Below the pieces are notes generated by a model. The model searched no databases. It had not been told where the DNA came from and was given only the letters and a program-made list of their open reading frames with translations. From Ensifer sp. BR816 (GTDB taxonomy: Bacteria > Pseudomonadota > Alphaproteobacteria > Rhizobiales > Rhizobiaceae), in NCBI RefSeq assembly GCF_000378985.1, contig NZ_KB905370.1, positions 3,369,342-3,433,341 of the forward strand: a stretch of DNA of 64,000 nt. Reading direction: 5' to 3'. The stretch's first letter is position 1; each line of letters opens with the position of its first letter. The position numbers and the translations under genes are program-made. Below are positions 1 to 8,630 of this stretch, piece after piece.

Positions 1-188
1 CTTCGGGGCTACACCTTCGCACCCGACGCTGCCGCCGATAGCCCCCTTGAAAAACCGCAGCCGCACGCTTTCCCCATAGGCGCTCTACCCAGCCCCCGCG
101 GCCTCCTCCTTGGGAGGTTTGTCAACGCGGGCCGACACAGGCCCAGCCACCACCGTCGCGCCGCGGCCCGCATCGAAAAACCTTCGCC
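1..188 (+). mobile_element. 3' end of an IS91-type element, copy 1 (rest lies outside the window)
   Basis: These 188 bases are identical to 25633-25820, which lie downstream of a complete IS91-type transposase later in the window. Identity stops at the same base in both places: copy 1 continues AAAGCGGAC and copy 2 TTTGCGGAC. This is therefore the terminus of a second copy whose transposase lies to the left of the window. Both copies have the same orientation. In IS91 elements this transposase-distal end is oriIS, where rolling-circle transfer starts. No coding function is proposed for the short open frames inside it. Confidence 0.85.
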
Positions 189-715
189 AAAGCGGACTGT
201 CAATTCGTTGCGCGTGAACGGCAGGTTTGCGCCCTCATCTCAGCCAATCCAACCACCGGCACGCGCCCCCCGCCTATTGCACGGAACTGACGACAGACGA
301 GCTGAAATCGGCGCTGCGGTCGGCCGATCGTTCGCGCGCGCGCCCGGCTATCGCGACGCCCTGATCGGGAATTCTTGGCAGCCGGGGGCAAGCTGACCTA
401 CGAAGAAATTATTGCCCGCAACCGAGCGGTCACCGCGTGATAGCGAATCTTAAAGGCGCTGAACGCCTCATTCGACGGGAGCGAAGTCGAATGCGCAGAT
501 GCCGGATGGCGGCTTCGCGCTGCTCTCTGGCCGGCTGAAGGCCAAGGTCGACCCTGTGTTGTCGTTGGCGCTAGGCGCGTGCCGCCTCTTCAGCTCTGGA
601 CGCATGCTCGACTATGGGCCACTAAGCATAAGCTCTTGAACTCGGGCGAGCCGCAATCCCGGCGTCTCCTACATACTCTCAATGAGGAGACCGACCTTTT
701 CAGTTTCGATTCAAT
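189..715. other. Gene-poor stretch with probable coding scars
   Basis: About 530 bases between the IS91-type end and the LacI gene. Short open stretches can be read on the plus strand, for example one ending TYEEIIARNRAVTA just before 440, but none has a start, a ribosome-binding site and recognisable homology together. It is most simply debris of a gene disrupted near the insertion point. No promoter, RNA gene or repeat beyond the IS end was identified. Confidence 0.4.
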
Positions 716-1738
716 TCATGCCGAATGTCTCACGACAATTTCAAAGCCGATCTTGATCATCGGCTCGACCTCCTCGCCGGACAGCTTTCGAAGAATTGAT
801 CGCGCTGCCTGCGTGCCGATCATGCGGCGGTCGATGCGTACCGTCGTCAGGGACGGATAGGTATGGGGTGCGAAGTCGAAATCGCCGAAACCGATGATCG
901 CGACATCCTCCGGCATCCGGCGACCCCTGGCGATCGCCTCAGTCAGGGCTCCATGGGCAACGACGTCTGAACTGCCGAAGACGGCGAGCGAGCCGCCGCC
1001 ACGGTCGAGCAGTTGTGCCAAGGCCTGCCGTCCGTCGCTGAAGGTCGAGGGAGAGTTCATCTCGATATCGGGCAATTCGACCGGGGCGACGCTCGCCAGT
1101 CGGTTGATGAAGCCGTCGCGGCGCTGGAGCGCGCGCGGGTCGTTTGCGCCGATCTGAGCGTAACGGTCATACCCCTTAGCCATCAGGTATTCCGCGACCA
1201 GCACGCCGACGTCATAATGCGAGAACCCGACCGCCGTATCGAGCGGCGACGGCGTGGAATCCCATATCTCCACGATCGGCAGTCCGGCCCCGGTCAGCAT
1301 CGACCGCGTTTCTTTCAAGTGCGTGATGCCGGTCAGAATTATGCCGTCTGGTCGCCGCGCGAGAATGGCACGGGTCAGTTCCAGCTCCCGCTGATGGTCA
1401 TAGCCCGACAGGCCCAGCAGCAGCTGGTAGCCTTCTGCTACAAGCTCGGCATTGAGGCCTTCGATCGCCTCGGCAAAGATGGTACTCGATACCGACGGAA
1501 CAATGGCCGCCACCAGCCGAGTGCGGCGCGACGCGAGCCCGCCGGCTAGCAGGTTCGGCACATAACCGGTGCGGGCGATGATGCGCTGGATGGCCTCAAG
1601 CGTATTCGGCTTCACGAGGCTCGGCGTATTGATAGCGCGCGACACGGTCACCGGAGAGACGCCGGCGAGCTTGGCGATGTCCGCCAGCGTAACCGGGCTG
1701 GATTGCTCTGGCTGTCCGCCTCTTTCCCGTCTCGCCAT
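716..1738 (-). CDS. LacI/GntR-type transcriptional repressor of the adjacent tct sugar-acid locus
   Basis: About 340 residues with the classic LacI layout: an N-terminal helix-turn-helix (TLADIAKLAGVSPVTVSRAIN), a hinge with YVPNLLAGGLAS, then a periplasmic-binding-protein-like effector domain ending in VAIIGFGDFDFA. The start at 1738 is preferred over an ATG four codons upstream because GGAG sits six bases before it. It is divergent from tctC, and a near-perfect LacI-type operator lies in between at 1890-1909. The closest described family is the gluconate repressor GntR, so the inducer is probably a sugar acid or its dehydration product; this is inferred. It shares the hinge motif VPNLxAGGLA with the second LacI protein at 21602-22639. 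Confidence 0.9.
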   Translation of the reverse strand: MARRERGGQPEQSSPVTLADIAKLAGVSPVTVSRAINTPSLVKPNTLEAIQRIIARTGYVPNLLAGGLASRRTRLVAAIVPSVSSTIFAEAIEGLNAELVAEGYQLLLGLSGYDHQRELELTRAILARRPDGIILTGITHLKETRSMLTGAGLPIVEIWDSTPSPLDTAVGFSHYDVGVLVAEYLMAKGYDRYAQIGANDPRALQRRDGFINRLASVAPVELPDIEMNSPSTFSDGRQALAQLLDRGGGSLAVFGSSDVVAHGALTEAIARGRRMPEDVAIIGFGDFDFAPHTYPSLTTVRIDRRMIGTQAARSILRKLSGEEVEPMIKIGFEIVVRHSA

Positions 1739-1889
1739 GACTGTCTCCATCTCAAAAATGATTTACGCTTTCATTTTTTGTTTTGGCAAGTCTTTCCCCA
1801 AACAAAATTCTGTAAGTCACTCTAATTGGTTGAAATCACTTGGTTCAGTGGCCTGTAGCCAGGTCTTGCAGAGCGCGAATTTGCTGATA

Positions 1890-1909
1890 AAATGGAAGCG
1901 CTTTCATTT
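1890..1909. promoter_or_regulatory. LacI-family operator upstream of tctC
   Basis: AAATGGAAGCGCTTTCATTT is a 20-base palindrome with the central CG typical of LacI/GalR operators and one mismatched pair (1895/1904). The right half GCTTTCATTTT recurs exactly at 1767-1777, next to the start of the repressor gene, giving a second half-site. The arrangement suits autoregulation plus repression of tctC, probably with looping over about 130 bases. The assignment to the 716-1738 repressor is inferred from position. Confidence 0.7.
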
Positions 1910-1975
1910 TTCGGTTGAGGAGCCGGAAGATTGATTTTCAGAAGGGCACCGGCGTCCAAACGGGAGGAGGAATTC

Positions 1976-2956
1976 ATGCATTTGAAGCGTTTCATCACAT
2001 TGGCGGCGATGGCCGCATCGATCTGTGCGGTGACTGCGACTGCGGGTCGCGGCCAGGACTATCCCTCGAAGACGGTGACGGTCATCGTTCCCTTTGCCGC
2101 TGGCGGCAATACCGACGCATTTGGCCGCCTCGTTGCCGAGCAACTAGACAAGCGGCTGGGTCAGCGCTTCATCGTGGAGAACAAGCCCGGCGCCGGCGGC
2201 AATATCGGTCTTGGCGAGCTCGCCCGCGCCGAGCCCGATGGCTATACAATTGGCATGGGAACGGTCAGTTCCAACGCGATTAATCAGACCCTCTTCAAGA
2301 CGCTGCCCTATGACAAGGCAAAGGGTTTTGCGCCGCTGTCGCTGATCGCCCGAATGCCGAACGTGCTCGTCGTCAATCCGGAAAAGCTGCCGGTCAACTC
2401 CGTGCAGGAACTAATCGAACTGCTGAAGAAGGAGCCGGGCAAGCACACCTATGCTTCCTCGGGCGTCGGCACCTCGATCCACCTCGCCGGCGAACTGCTC
2501 GCAACCAAGACCGGCGTCAAGATCACCCACGTGCCCTATAAGGGCAGCAGCCAGGCGATCATGGACGTGGTAGCCGGTCATGTCGATTTCATGTTCGACA
2601 ACATTCCGACGGCTGCCCAGCAGGTAAAGGCCGGCAAACTACGCGCGCTGGCGGTCACCAGCCTCGACAAGGCATCGCTGCTGCCCGACGTGCCAACGAT
2701 GGATAGCGTCATTCCCGGCTTCGAGGCGACATCCTGGCACGGCATTTTTGCACCGGCGGGTACCCCGCCAGAAATCGTCGAAAAGCTGAGCAAGGAAGTT
2801 CAGGCCATTCTTCATGAGCCTGCAATGAAGGAAAAGATAGAAAGCATGGGCGCGACGCCGGTCGGCAATACGTCGGAGGAATTCGCCACGTTCATCAAGG
2901 GCGAAACCGAGAAATGGGCCGAAGTCATCAAGGCGGCCAACGTTCCGCTGCAGTGA
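1976..2956 (+). CDS. tctC: Tripartite tricarboxylate transporter (TTT) periplasmic substrate-binding protein, TctC/Bug family
   Basis: 326 residues: a Sec-type signal peptide (KRFITLAAMAASICAVTATAG) followed by the TctC fold beginning YPSKTVTVIVPFAAGGNTDAF, the usual first strand and ligand loop of Bug proteins. The ATG at 1976 follows GGGAGGAGG; an in-frame TTG at 1931 would place residues before the signal peptide and is rejected. It binds a carboxylate solute in the periplasm and delivers it to TctAB, encoded immediately downstream. Neighbouring aldonate-type enzymes suggest a sugar acid rather than citrate, but Bug sequences do not reveal the ligand. Confidence 0.92.
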   Translation: MHLKRFITLAAMAASICAVTATAGRGQDYPSKTVTVIVPFAAGGNTDAFGRLVAEQLDKRLGQRFIVENKPGAGGNIGLGELARAEPDGYTIGMGTVSSNAINQTLFKTLPYDKAKGFAPLSLIARMPNVLVVNPEKLPVNSVQELIELLKKEPGKHTYASSGVGTSIHLAGELLATKTGVKITHVPYKGSSQAIMDVVAGHVDFMFDNIPTAAQQVKAGKLRALAVTSLDKASLLPDVPTMDSVIPGFEATSWHGIFAPAGTPPEIVEKLSKEVQAILHEPAMKEKIESMGATPVGNTSEEFATFIKGETEKWAEVIKAANVPLQ

Positions 2957-3021
2957 CCTTTTCGTCCACTGGCCGGCGTATCACGCCGGCCGGTGCATCC
3001 TGACCCGTGGATCTTGAAGCC

Positions 3022-3495
3022 ATGTTGAAGATTAGAAACGGCCGCGACTTCGTCGGCGGCGTAGCGATGATCGTCGTCAGCCTCCTTTTCATCTGGTTCG
3101 GCCGGGAACTCGACGTCGGAAACTCGTTCCAAATGGGACCCGGCTATTTTCCCAGGATGCTGAGTCTGCTCCTGATCAGCATCGGAGTGCTGATTATCCT
3201 TCAGTCATTGGTCGTTGCCTCCGAAGCCGAGCCGGATGAAACAGCCAACTGGAAGGCTTACGCACTGGTCATCCTGGCCCCGATTGTCTTTGGGCTCGCG
3301 CTCTCTCGCCTGGGGCTTGCCCCAACGATGTTCCTGATGATCGTCGCCGTCAGCTTCGCCAGCAAATATGCGGGCTGGCGCCATTCGGTCGCGCTCGCCC
3401 TGTTCATGGCGATCTGTTCGGTCGTGCTCTTCACCCGGCTTCTGTCGCTTCCCGTCAGCGCCTTCGGGCCATGGATTCCGTTCCTCGGCAACTGA
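3022..3495 (+). CDS. tctB: TTT transporter small membrane subunit, TctB family
   Basis: About 157 residues with four predicted membrane segments and the TctB signature GPGYFPRMLSLLLISIGVLII in the second segment region. It pairs with the large permease TctA in a Na+- or H+-coupled secondary importer. The ATG at 3022 is taken because the GTG five codons earlier has no good ribosome-binding site. It sits 65 bases after tctC and 27 bases before tctA, the standard TctCBA order. Confidence 0.9.
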   Translation: MLKIRNGRDFVGGVAMIVVSLLFIWFGRELDVGNSFQMGPGYFPRMLSLLLISIGVLIILQSLVVASEAEPDETANWKAYALVILAPIVFGLALSRLGLAPTMFLMIVAVSFASKYAGWRHSVALALFMAICSVVLFTRLLSLPVSAFGPWIPFLGN

Positions 3496-3522
3496 CCGAC
3501 GCCGTCTGCGAGGAGTTTCGTG

Positions 3523-5022
3523 ATGGATATCTTTTCCGACCTTTGGCTGGGCGCCGCCACCGCCTTTCACCCTGTGAACCTGGCCTATGGCTTCATCGGC
3601 TGTCTTCTGGGAACCGCCATCGGAGTTCTGCCGGGGCTCGGACCGACCGCGACAATCGCCATGCTCTTGCCGATCACCTTCGGCCTGCAGCCGGAGTCGG
3701 CGCTGATCATGCTGGCAGGTATCTTTTATGGTGCCCAGTATGGTGGCTCGACCACGGCGGTCCTCATCAACCTGCCCGGCGAAAGCTCGTCTGTTGTCAC
3801 TGCGATCGACGGCTACCAGATGGCACGCCGCGGGCGCGCGGGCGCGGCGCTGGCAACGGCGGCGCTCGGGTCCTTCTTCGCCGGCACCGTCGCAACCGTC
3901 CTGCTTGCCGTTGCCGCACCGCCCCTCGCCGCTGTCGCGCTGAAGTTCGGACCTGCCGAGTACTTCTCGTTGATGGTGCTGGGTCTGGTGGCCTCGGTGG
4001 CGCTGGCCAGCGGCTCGCTGCTGAAGGCCTTCGCGATGATCGTGTTCGGCCTGCTGCTGGGAGCGATCGGCACCGATGTGGAAAGCGGCACACCGCGCTA
4101 TGTCTTCGACATCCCCCAGCTTTATGACGGCCTCAATTTCGTGGCGGTCAGCATGGGCATATTTGGCCTCTGCGAGATCCTGCGCAATCTCGAAAACGAG
4201 CACGAGCGCTCGGTCGGCGTCAGGAAGGTCACGGGTCTAATGCTGACGCGCGACGATTTCAGGCGCATCCGCGGTCCCGTTCTGCGCGGCACCGCACTTG
4301 GCTCGTTGCTCGGCGTGCTGCCGGGCGGTGGCGCCATGCTGTCCTCCTTTGCGGCCTATGCGCTGGAAAAGCGCGTCTCGCCAAACCGCGCCGAGTTCGG
4401 CAAGGGCGCGATCGAAGGGGTGGCCGCCCCGGAAGCGGCCAACAATGCCGGCGCGCAGACCTCCTTCATTCCGATGCTGACACTCGGAATCCCCGGCAAT
4501 CCGGTCATGGCGCTGATGGTCGGCGCGATGATCATCCAGGGCATCACGCCCGGCCCCAACGTCATTTCCGAGGAGCCCGCGCTGTTCTGGGGCATGATCG
4601 TCTCTATGTGGTCGGGGAACCTGATGCTCGTCATCCTCAACCTGCCGCTGATCGGGTTGTGGTTGCGCATGCTGACCATTCCCTACCACCTTCTGTTTCC
4701 GGCGATCATCGGTTTCTGCTGCATCGGCGCCTACAGCATCAACAACAGCGTTTTCGACGTCTTCATCATGGCGGGCTTCAGCGTTGTAGGCTTTGCACTT
4801 TTCAAGCTTCGCTTCGAGCCGGCGCCTTTGCTCCTGGGCTTCATCCTAGGGCCAATGCTGGAGGAAAACCTGCGGCGCGCCATGCTGATCAGCCAGGGCG
4901 ATCCGACCATCTTCGTGCGCAGCCCGCTCAGCCTGTCGCTGCTGGCGGTCGCCGTGCTCGTGCTGGGCCTCGTACTTGCACCTTCGATCAACCGCAAGCG
5001 TGACGAAGCCTTCACCGAGTGA
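3523..5022 (+). CDS. tctA: TTT transporter large permease subunit, TctA family
   Basis: 499 residues, about twelve hydrophobic segments. Conserved family blocks are visible: GVLPGLGPTATIAMLLP near residue 40, YGAQYGGSTTAVLINLPGE near 70, and the repeat-related block FIPMLTLGIPGNPVMALMVGAM near 320. This is the transport channel of the TctABC system. GAGGAG precedes the GTGATG start region, and the ATG at 3523 is chosen. The downstream lyase begins 39 bases after the stop, so transporter and enzymes are probably one transcript. Confidence 0.95.
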   Translation: MDIFSDLWLGAATAFHPVNLAYGFIGCLLGTAIGVLPGLGPTATIAMLLPITFGLQPESALIMLAGIFYGAQYGGSTTAVLINLPGESSSVVTAIDGYQMARRGRAGAALATAALGSFFAGTVATVLLAVAAPPLAAVALKFGPAEYFSLMVLGLVASVALASGSLLKAFAMIVFGLLLGAIGTDVESGTPRYVFDIPQLYDGLNFVAVSMGIFGLCEILRNLENEHERSVGVRKVTGLMLTRDDFRRIRGPVLRGTALGSLLGVLPGGGAMLSSFAAYALEKRVSPNRAEFGKGAIEGVAAPEAANNAGAQTSFIPMLTLGIPGNPVMALMVGAMIIQGITPGPNVISEEPALFWGMIVSMWSGNLMLVILNLPLIGLWLRMLTIPYHLLFPAIIGFCCIGAYSINNSVFDVFIMAGFSVVGFALFKLRFEPAPLLLGFILGPMLEENLRRAMLISQGDPTIFVRSPLSLSLLAVAVLVLGLVLAPSINRKRDEAFTE

Positions 5023-5061
5023 GCCGATGCGAACCTCACTGACACAAGAAAGAACTAGCCG

Positions 5062-5964
5062 ATGACTGAAGAACTAAGCAATGCCCTCACGGGCATCTCC
5101 GGCATCCTCGTCACCCCCTATGACAACGCCGGTGAGATCGAGCCCCGGCGACAGAAGCCGGTCGTCGACAAGGCGATTGCCGCGGGCGTGCACATTCTTG
5201 TCGCCAACGGCAATACGGGCGAATTCTATGCCCTGACTGTTGAGGAGGCCGAGGCCATGGTCCTCGCCTCGGCGGAGCACGTCGATGGCCGCATACCTCT
5301 ATTGGCAGGTGTGGGGCGGGGCGTGCGCGATGCCTGTCGGTTGGCACGCGCCTCAAAAGCGGCAGGCGCTGCAGCCCTGATGATCCACCAGCCGCCGGAT
5401 CCGTTCTCGGCGCCGCGCGGTTTTGTCGACTATGTGAAGACGGTTGCTGACGCGGCCGATGGTCTGCCGATCGTGCTCTACCTGCGCAACGATGCCATCG
5501 GCATCAAGACGATCCGCGATCTTTGCGCGCTCGCCTCGGTCATCGGGGTCAAGTGGGCGACGCCCAATCCGCTGAAGCTTGCCGAAGCGATCGCCGCCGC
5601 CGATCCCGACATCGTATGGGTCGGGGGGCTGGCCGAAGTCTGGGCGCCCGCCTTCTATGCGGTCGGCGCGCGCGGCTTCACCTCTGGCCTCATCAATGTC
5701 TGGCCTGAGCGATCGGTCGCCATCCATTCGGCACTGGAAGCGGGGGACTACCACGAGGCCAACCGCCTGATTGCGGGCATGAGGGCATTCGAGGATATCC
5801 GCGCCGAGGAACTGAATGGAACCAATGTCACAGGTGTCAAGGCGGCACTGGCAGCGATCGGCCATGACTGCGGCGCCACCCGGCCACCATCAGCTTGGCC
5901 GCTCACTTCATCCCAGCATGCGGCGCTACAGGCATTCATCACATCAAACGAAATCCGCTTCTGA
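5062..5964 (+). CDS. DapA/KdgD-family lyase (5-dehydro-4-deoxyglucarate dehydratase-like)
   Basis: 300-residue TIM-barrel enzyme of the dihydrodipicolinate synthase superfamily. Visible hallmarks are the NGNTGEF substrate loop (about residues 49-55), Tyr140 in VLYLRNDAIG and the Schiff-base Lys164 in GVKWATPNP. The YxRND form, rather than YNVPxRTG, resembles 5-keto-4-deoxyglucarate dehydratase and 2-keto-3-deoxy-acid dehydratases/aldolases. It probably processes the 2-keto-3-deoxy acid made by the IlvD-type dehydratase encoded next. A role in lysine synthesis is unlikely given the operon. Dehydratase and aldolase activities cannot be separated by eye. Confidence 0.82.
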   Translation: MTEELSNALTGISGILVTPYDNAGEIEPRRQKPVVDKAIAAGVHILVANGNTGEFYALTVEEAEAMVLASAEHVDGRIPLLAGVGRGVRDACRLARASKAAGAAALMIHQPPDPFSAPRGFVDYVKTVADAADGLPIVLYLRNDAIGIKTIRDLCALASVIGVKWATPNPLKLAEAIAAADPDIVWVGGLAEVWAPAFYAVGARGFTSGLINVWPERSVAIHSALEAGDYHEANRLIAGMRAFEDIRAEELNGTNVTGVKAALAAIGHDCGATRPPSAWPLTSSQHAALQAFITSNEIRF

Positions 5965-6002
5965 TTGAAGCCAATGCGGCCGAAGACCGGCCGGAGAAGT
6001 CC

Positions 6003-7739
6003 ATGACACCGAAAAAGACCTACGAGCAACTGCGATCCGCCGGCTGGATGGTGCCGGACGACCAGCGTTCCTTCGGCCACCGTTCCAGGGCCATGCAAAT
6101 GGGCTACGATCCGGCGGACTGGGAGGGACGGCCTATCGTCGCGATCCTAAACACCTGGTCGGATGCCCAGCCCTGCCACATGCATTTCAAGGACCGCGTG
6201 GAATGGGTCAAACGCGGCATCTTGCAGGCCGGTGGTTTTCCCATGGAGCTGCCGGCGCTGTCGCTATCGGAGAGCTTCGTCAAGCCGACGACCATGCTCT
6301 ACCGCAACTTGCTGGCGATGGAGGCCGAGGAGCTGCTGCGCTCGCATCCCGTTGACGGCGCCGTTCTGATGGGCGGCTGCGACAAGACTACGCCTGCCCT
6401 CATCATGGGCGCTCTCAGCATGGGCCTGCCCTTCATCTTCCTGCCGGCCGGACCGATGCTGCGCGGTAATTATGCCGGCAAGTATCTGGGCTCGGGCACC
6501 GACGGGTTCAAATACTGGGACGAGCGCCGCGCCGGCACGATCTCAAAAGAGGAATGGCAGGGCATCGAGGGCGGGATAGCTCGCTCCTACGGCCATTGCA
6601 TGACCATGGGGACCGCCTCGACAATGACGGCGATCGCCGAGGCCATGGGCCTCTCCCTGCCCGGTGCCTCTTCAATCCCTGCGGCTGACGCCGGCCACCA
6701 ACGCATGTCGACACAATGCGGCCGCCGCGTCGTCGAGATGATCTGGGACGACTTGACGCCGGACCGGATCGTTACCCCTGCGGCGGTCGAGAATGCCGTG
6801 ACGGTGGCCATGGCAACGGGCTGCTCCACCAATGCGATCATACACGTAATCGCCATGGCGCGCCGCGCCGGCATTCCGCTGGAGCTCGACGACCTCGACC
6901 GGATCGGCCGCACCACACCGGTGATCGCCAATATCAGGCCTTCAGGCAGCAATTACCTGATGGAGGATTTCTACTATGCCGGCGGCCTGCGCGCGCTGAT
7001 GAAGCAGCTTGGCGACAAGCTCGACAGTTCGGCGATTACGGTTACCGGCAAGCCGCTGACCGATGGGCTGGAAGCGGTGAAAATCTGGAACGAGGATGTG
7101 ATCCGGCCTCTCACCAACCCCGTCTATCACGAGGGGTCCCTCGCCGTGCTGAAGGGCAATCTCTGCCCCGACGGCGCCGTGATCAAGCCAGCCGCTTGCG
7201 ACCCGAAGTTCCACCGGCACAAGGGGCCGGCGCTGGTGGCCGACAGCTATGCCGACCTCAAGAAGATCATCGACGATCCCGACTATCCGCTGACGCCGGA
7301 CACGGTGCTGGTACTGAGAAATGCCGGCCCCCAAGGCGGGCCGGGCATGCCGGAATGGGGCATGATCCCCATGCCGAAGGCGCTTTTGAAGCTTGGGTTG
7401 CGCGATATGATGCGCATCTCCGATGCCCGCATGTCCGGCACATCCTTCGGGGCATGTGTGTTGCATGCGGCTCCCGAGGCCTATGTCGGTGGACCACTTG
7501 CGCTGCTCCGGACCGGCGACATGGTCCAGATGGATATTCCCGCACGCAGTCTCAATATGCTTGTGTCGGACGATGAGCTGGCGGCACGACGCGCCGCCTG
7601 GACGCCGCCGCCCCCGCGCTACGGCCGTGGCTACGGCCTGATGTTTTCGAAACACATCGAGCAGGCTGACAAGGGCTGCGACTTCGATTTTCTCAAGACG
7701 GATTTCGGCCCCCGGGTCGATGAGCCCGCGATCAACTGA
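6003..7739 (+). CDS. IlvD/Edd-family sugar-acid dehydratase, L-arabonate dehydratase type
   Basis: 578 residues. The three cluster-ligand cysteines are Cys58 (SDAQPCHMHF), Cys126 (GGCDKTTPA) and Cys199 (SYGHCMTMGTAS), the spacing known for the [2Fe-2S] L-arabonate dehydratase of Rhizobium leguminosarum. It should remove water from an aldonate to give a 2-keto-3-deoxy acid, feeding the KdgD-like enzyme just upstream. ATG 6003 follows GGAGAAG. It is paralogous to the sulfogluconate dehydratase at 15350-17098 but clearly diverged, arguing for a different substrate. D-xylonate, L-arabonate, D-fuconate or galactonate-type acids are all possible. Confidence 0.88.
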   Translation: MTPKKTYEQLRSAGWMVPDDQRSFGHRSRAMQMGYDPADWEGRPIVAILNTWSDAQPCHMHFKDRVEWVKRGILQAGGFPMELPALSLSESFVKPTTMLYRNLLAMEAEELLRSHPVDGAVLMGGCDKTTPALIMGALSMGLPFIFLPAGPMLRGNYAGKYLGSGTDGFKYWDERRAGTISKEEWQGIEGGIARSYGHCMTMGTASTMTAIAEAMGLSLPGASSIPAADAGHQRMSTQCGRRVVEMIWDDLTPDRIVTPAAVENAVTVAMATGCSTNAIIHVIAMARRAGIPLELDDLDRIGRTTPVIANIRPSGSNYLMEDFYYAGGLRALMKQLGDKLDSSAITVTGKPLTDGLEAVKIWNEDVIRPLTNPVYHEGSLAVLKGNLCPDGAVIKPAACDPKFHRHKGPALVADSYADLKKIIDDPDYPLTPDTVLVLRNAGPQGGPGMPEWGMIPMPKALLKLGLRDMMRISDARMSGTSFGACVLHAAPEAYVGGPLALLRTGDMVQMDIPARSLNMLVSDDELAARRAAWTPPPPRYGRGYGLMFSKHIEQADKGCDFDFLKTDFGPRVDEPAIN

Positions 7740-7757
7740 TTAGATTTGGAGACGAGC

Positions 7758-8486
7758 ATGTCCGACTATGTATTGACCGATGCCACACGCGCCAAGCTCA
7801 TGAAGGTCTCGACCGCGTCCGTAGCAACAGCTCTCTACAAAAGAGGGTTGCGCAACCAGTTCATCCAGAATGTCCATCCCATCTCCTGGAAAGGGGTCAA
7901 CATGGTGGGGCAGGCCTTCACTTTGCGCTACATTCCGGCGCGAGAAGACCGCAACCCCATCACAGTGTTTCGTAATGCCGACCATCCGCAGCGGGTGGCG
8001 GTGGAGACCTGCCCGGCCGGACATGTGCTCGTCATGGACAGCCGCAAGGATGCGCGCGCGGCCTCGGCCGGTTCGATCCTCGTCACCCGGCTCGCCGTGC
8101 GAGGCTGCGCAGGGGTCGTCTCCGACGGCGGTTTTCGCGATGCGGACGGCATAGGCCGTCTCGACATGCCGGCCTATCACCAGCGGCCGTCGGCGCCAAC
8201 CAACCTCACGCTGCACGAGGCGCTCGATATCAATGTGCCGATTTCCTGCGGGGACGCCCCTGTGTTTCCCGGCGATGTGATTCTCGGGGACAGCGACGGC
8301 GTGATGGTGATACCGGCGCATCTCGCCGACGAGATCGTCGAGGAATGCATCGGCATGGAAAGTTTTGAAGACTTTGTGCTCGAACAGGTTACCAACGGCG
8401 CTGGTGTCATCGGCCTCTACCCGCCGACATCGGACAAGGCGCAGGCGGACTACTCAGAATGGCGAAAGAAGATGGGACGTGGCTAA
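7758..8486 (+). CDS. RraA-family protein (HMG/CHA aldolase superfamily)
   Basis: 242 residues with the RraA fold markers STASVATALYKRGLRN at the N-terminus, GQAFTLRY, and GVVSDGGFRDADGI containing the Arg-Asp pair used in the metal-dependent aldolase branch. In bacterial sugar-acid operons such proteins are often labelled regulators of RNase E, but the family also includes pyruvate-releasing aldolases acting on 4-hydroxy-2-oxo acids. The operon position favours a catabolic enzyme, by inference. The RD-x2-acidic motif of true HMG aldolase is incomplete (RDADG), so the activity is uncertain. GGAG precedes the ATG at 7758. Confidence 0.8.
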   Translation: MSDYVLTDATRAKLMKVSTASVATALYKRGLRNQFIQNVHPISWKGVNMVGQAFTLRYIPAREDRNPITVFRNADHPQRVAVETCPAGHVLVMDSRKDARAASAGSILVTRLAVRGCAGVVSDGGFRDADGIGRLDMPAYHQRPSAPTNLTLHEALDINVPISCGDAPVFPGDVILGDSDGVMVIPAHLADEIVEECIGMESFEDFVLEQVTNGAGVIGLYPPTSDKAQADYSEWRKKMGRG

Positions 8487-8514
8487 GCAAAAAAACTCTC
8501 TGGGAGGCGATCTG

Positions 8515-8586
8515 ATGGCTGACCCGCAGCGCCTTCATCTCGCCGTCGGCCCTCGCAACGCCTTTTCGGCCTGGATGTCGCCATAG
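8515..8586 (+). pseudogene. Truncated start of a further gene of the tct operon (23 codons)
   Basis: GGGAGG precedes an ATG that reads MADPQRLHLAVGPRNAF and then SAWMSP before a stop, 28 bases after the RraA gene. A strong ribosome-binding site on so short a frame, at the border of two convergent operons, suggests the 5' remnant of a gene lost when the two loci were joined. No homology is claimed. Confidence 0.35.
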
Positions 8587-8630
8587 CCATATCCGCCGCC
8601 ATGAGACGAGAATAGCCGACCAAATCGGCG

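Noticed and set aside
3205-4203. 332-codon minus-strand frame over tctB/tctA
   Set aside because: Highly charged shadow peptide without homology; tctB and tctA on the plus strand explain the DNA.
5062-5964. Annotation as dapA of lysine biosynthesis
   Set aside because: The YxRND motif and the sugar-acid operon context fit the KdgD/deoxy-sugar-acid branch better than DapA (YNVPxRTG).
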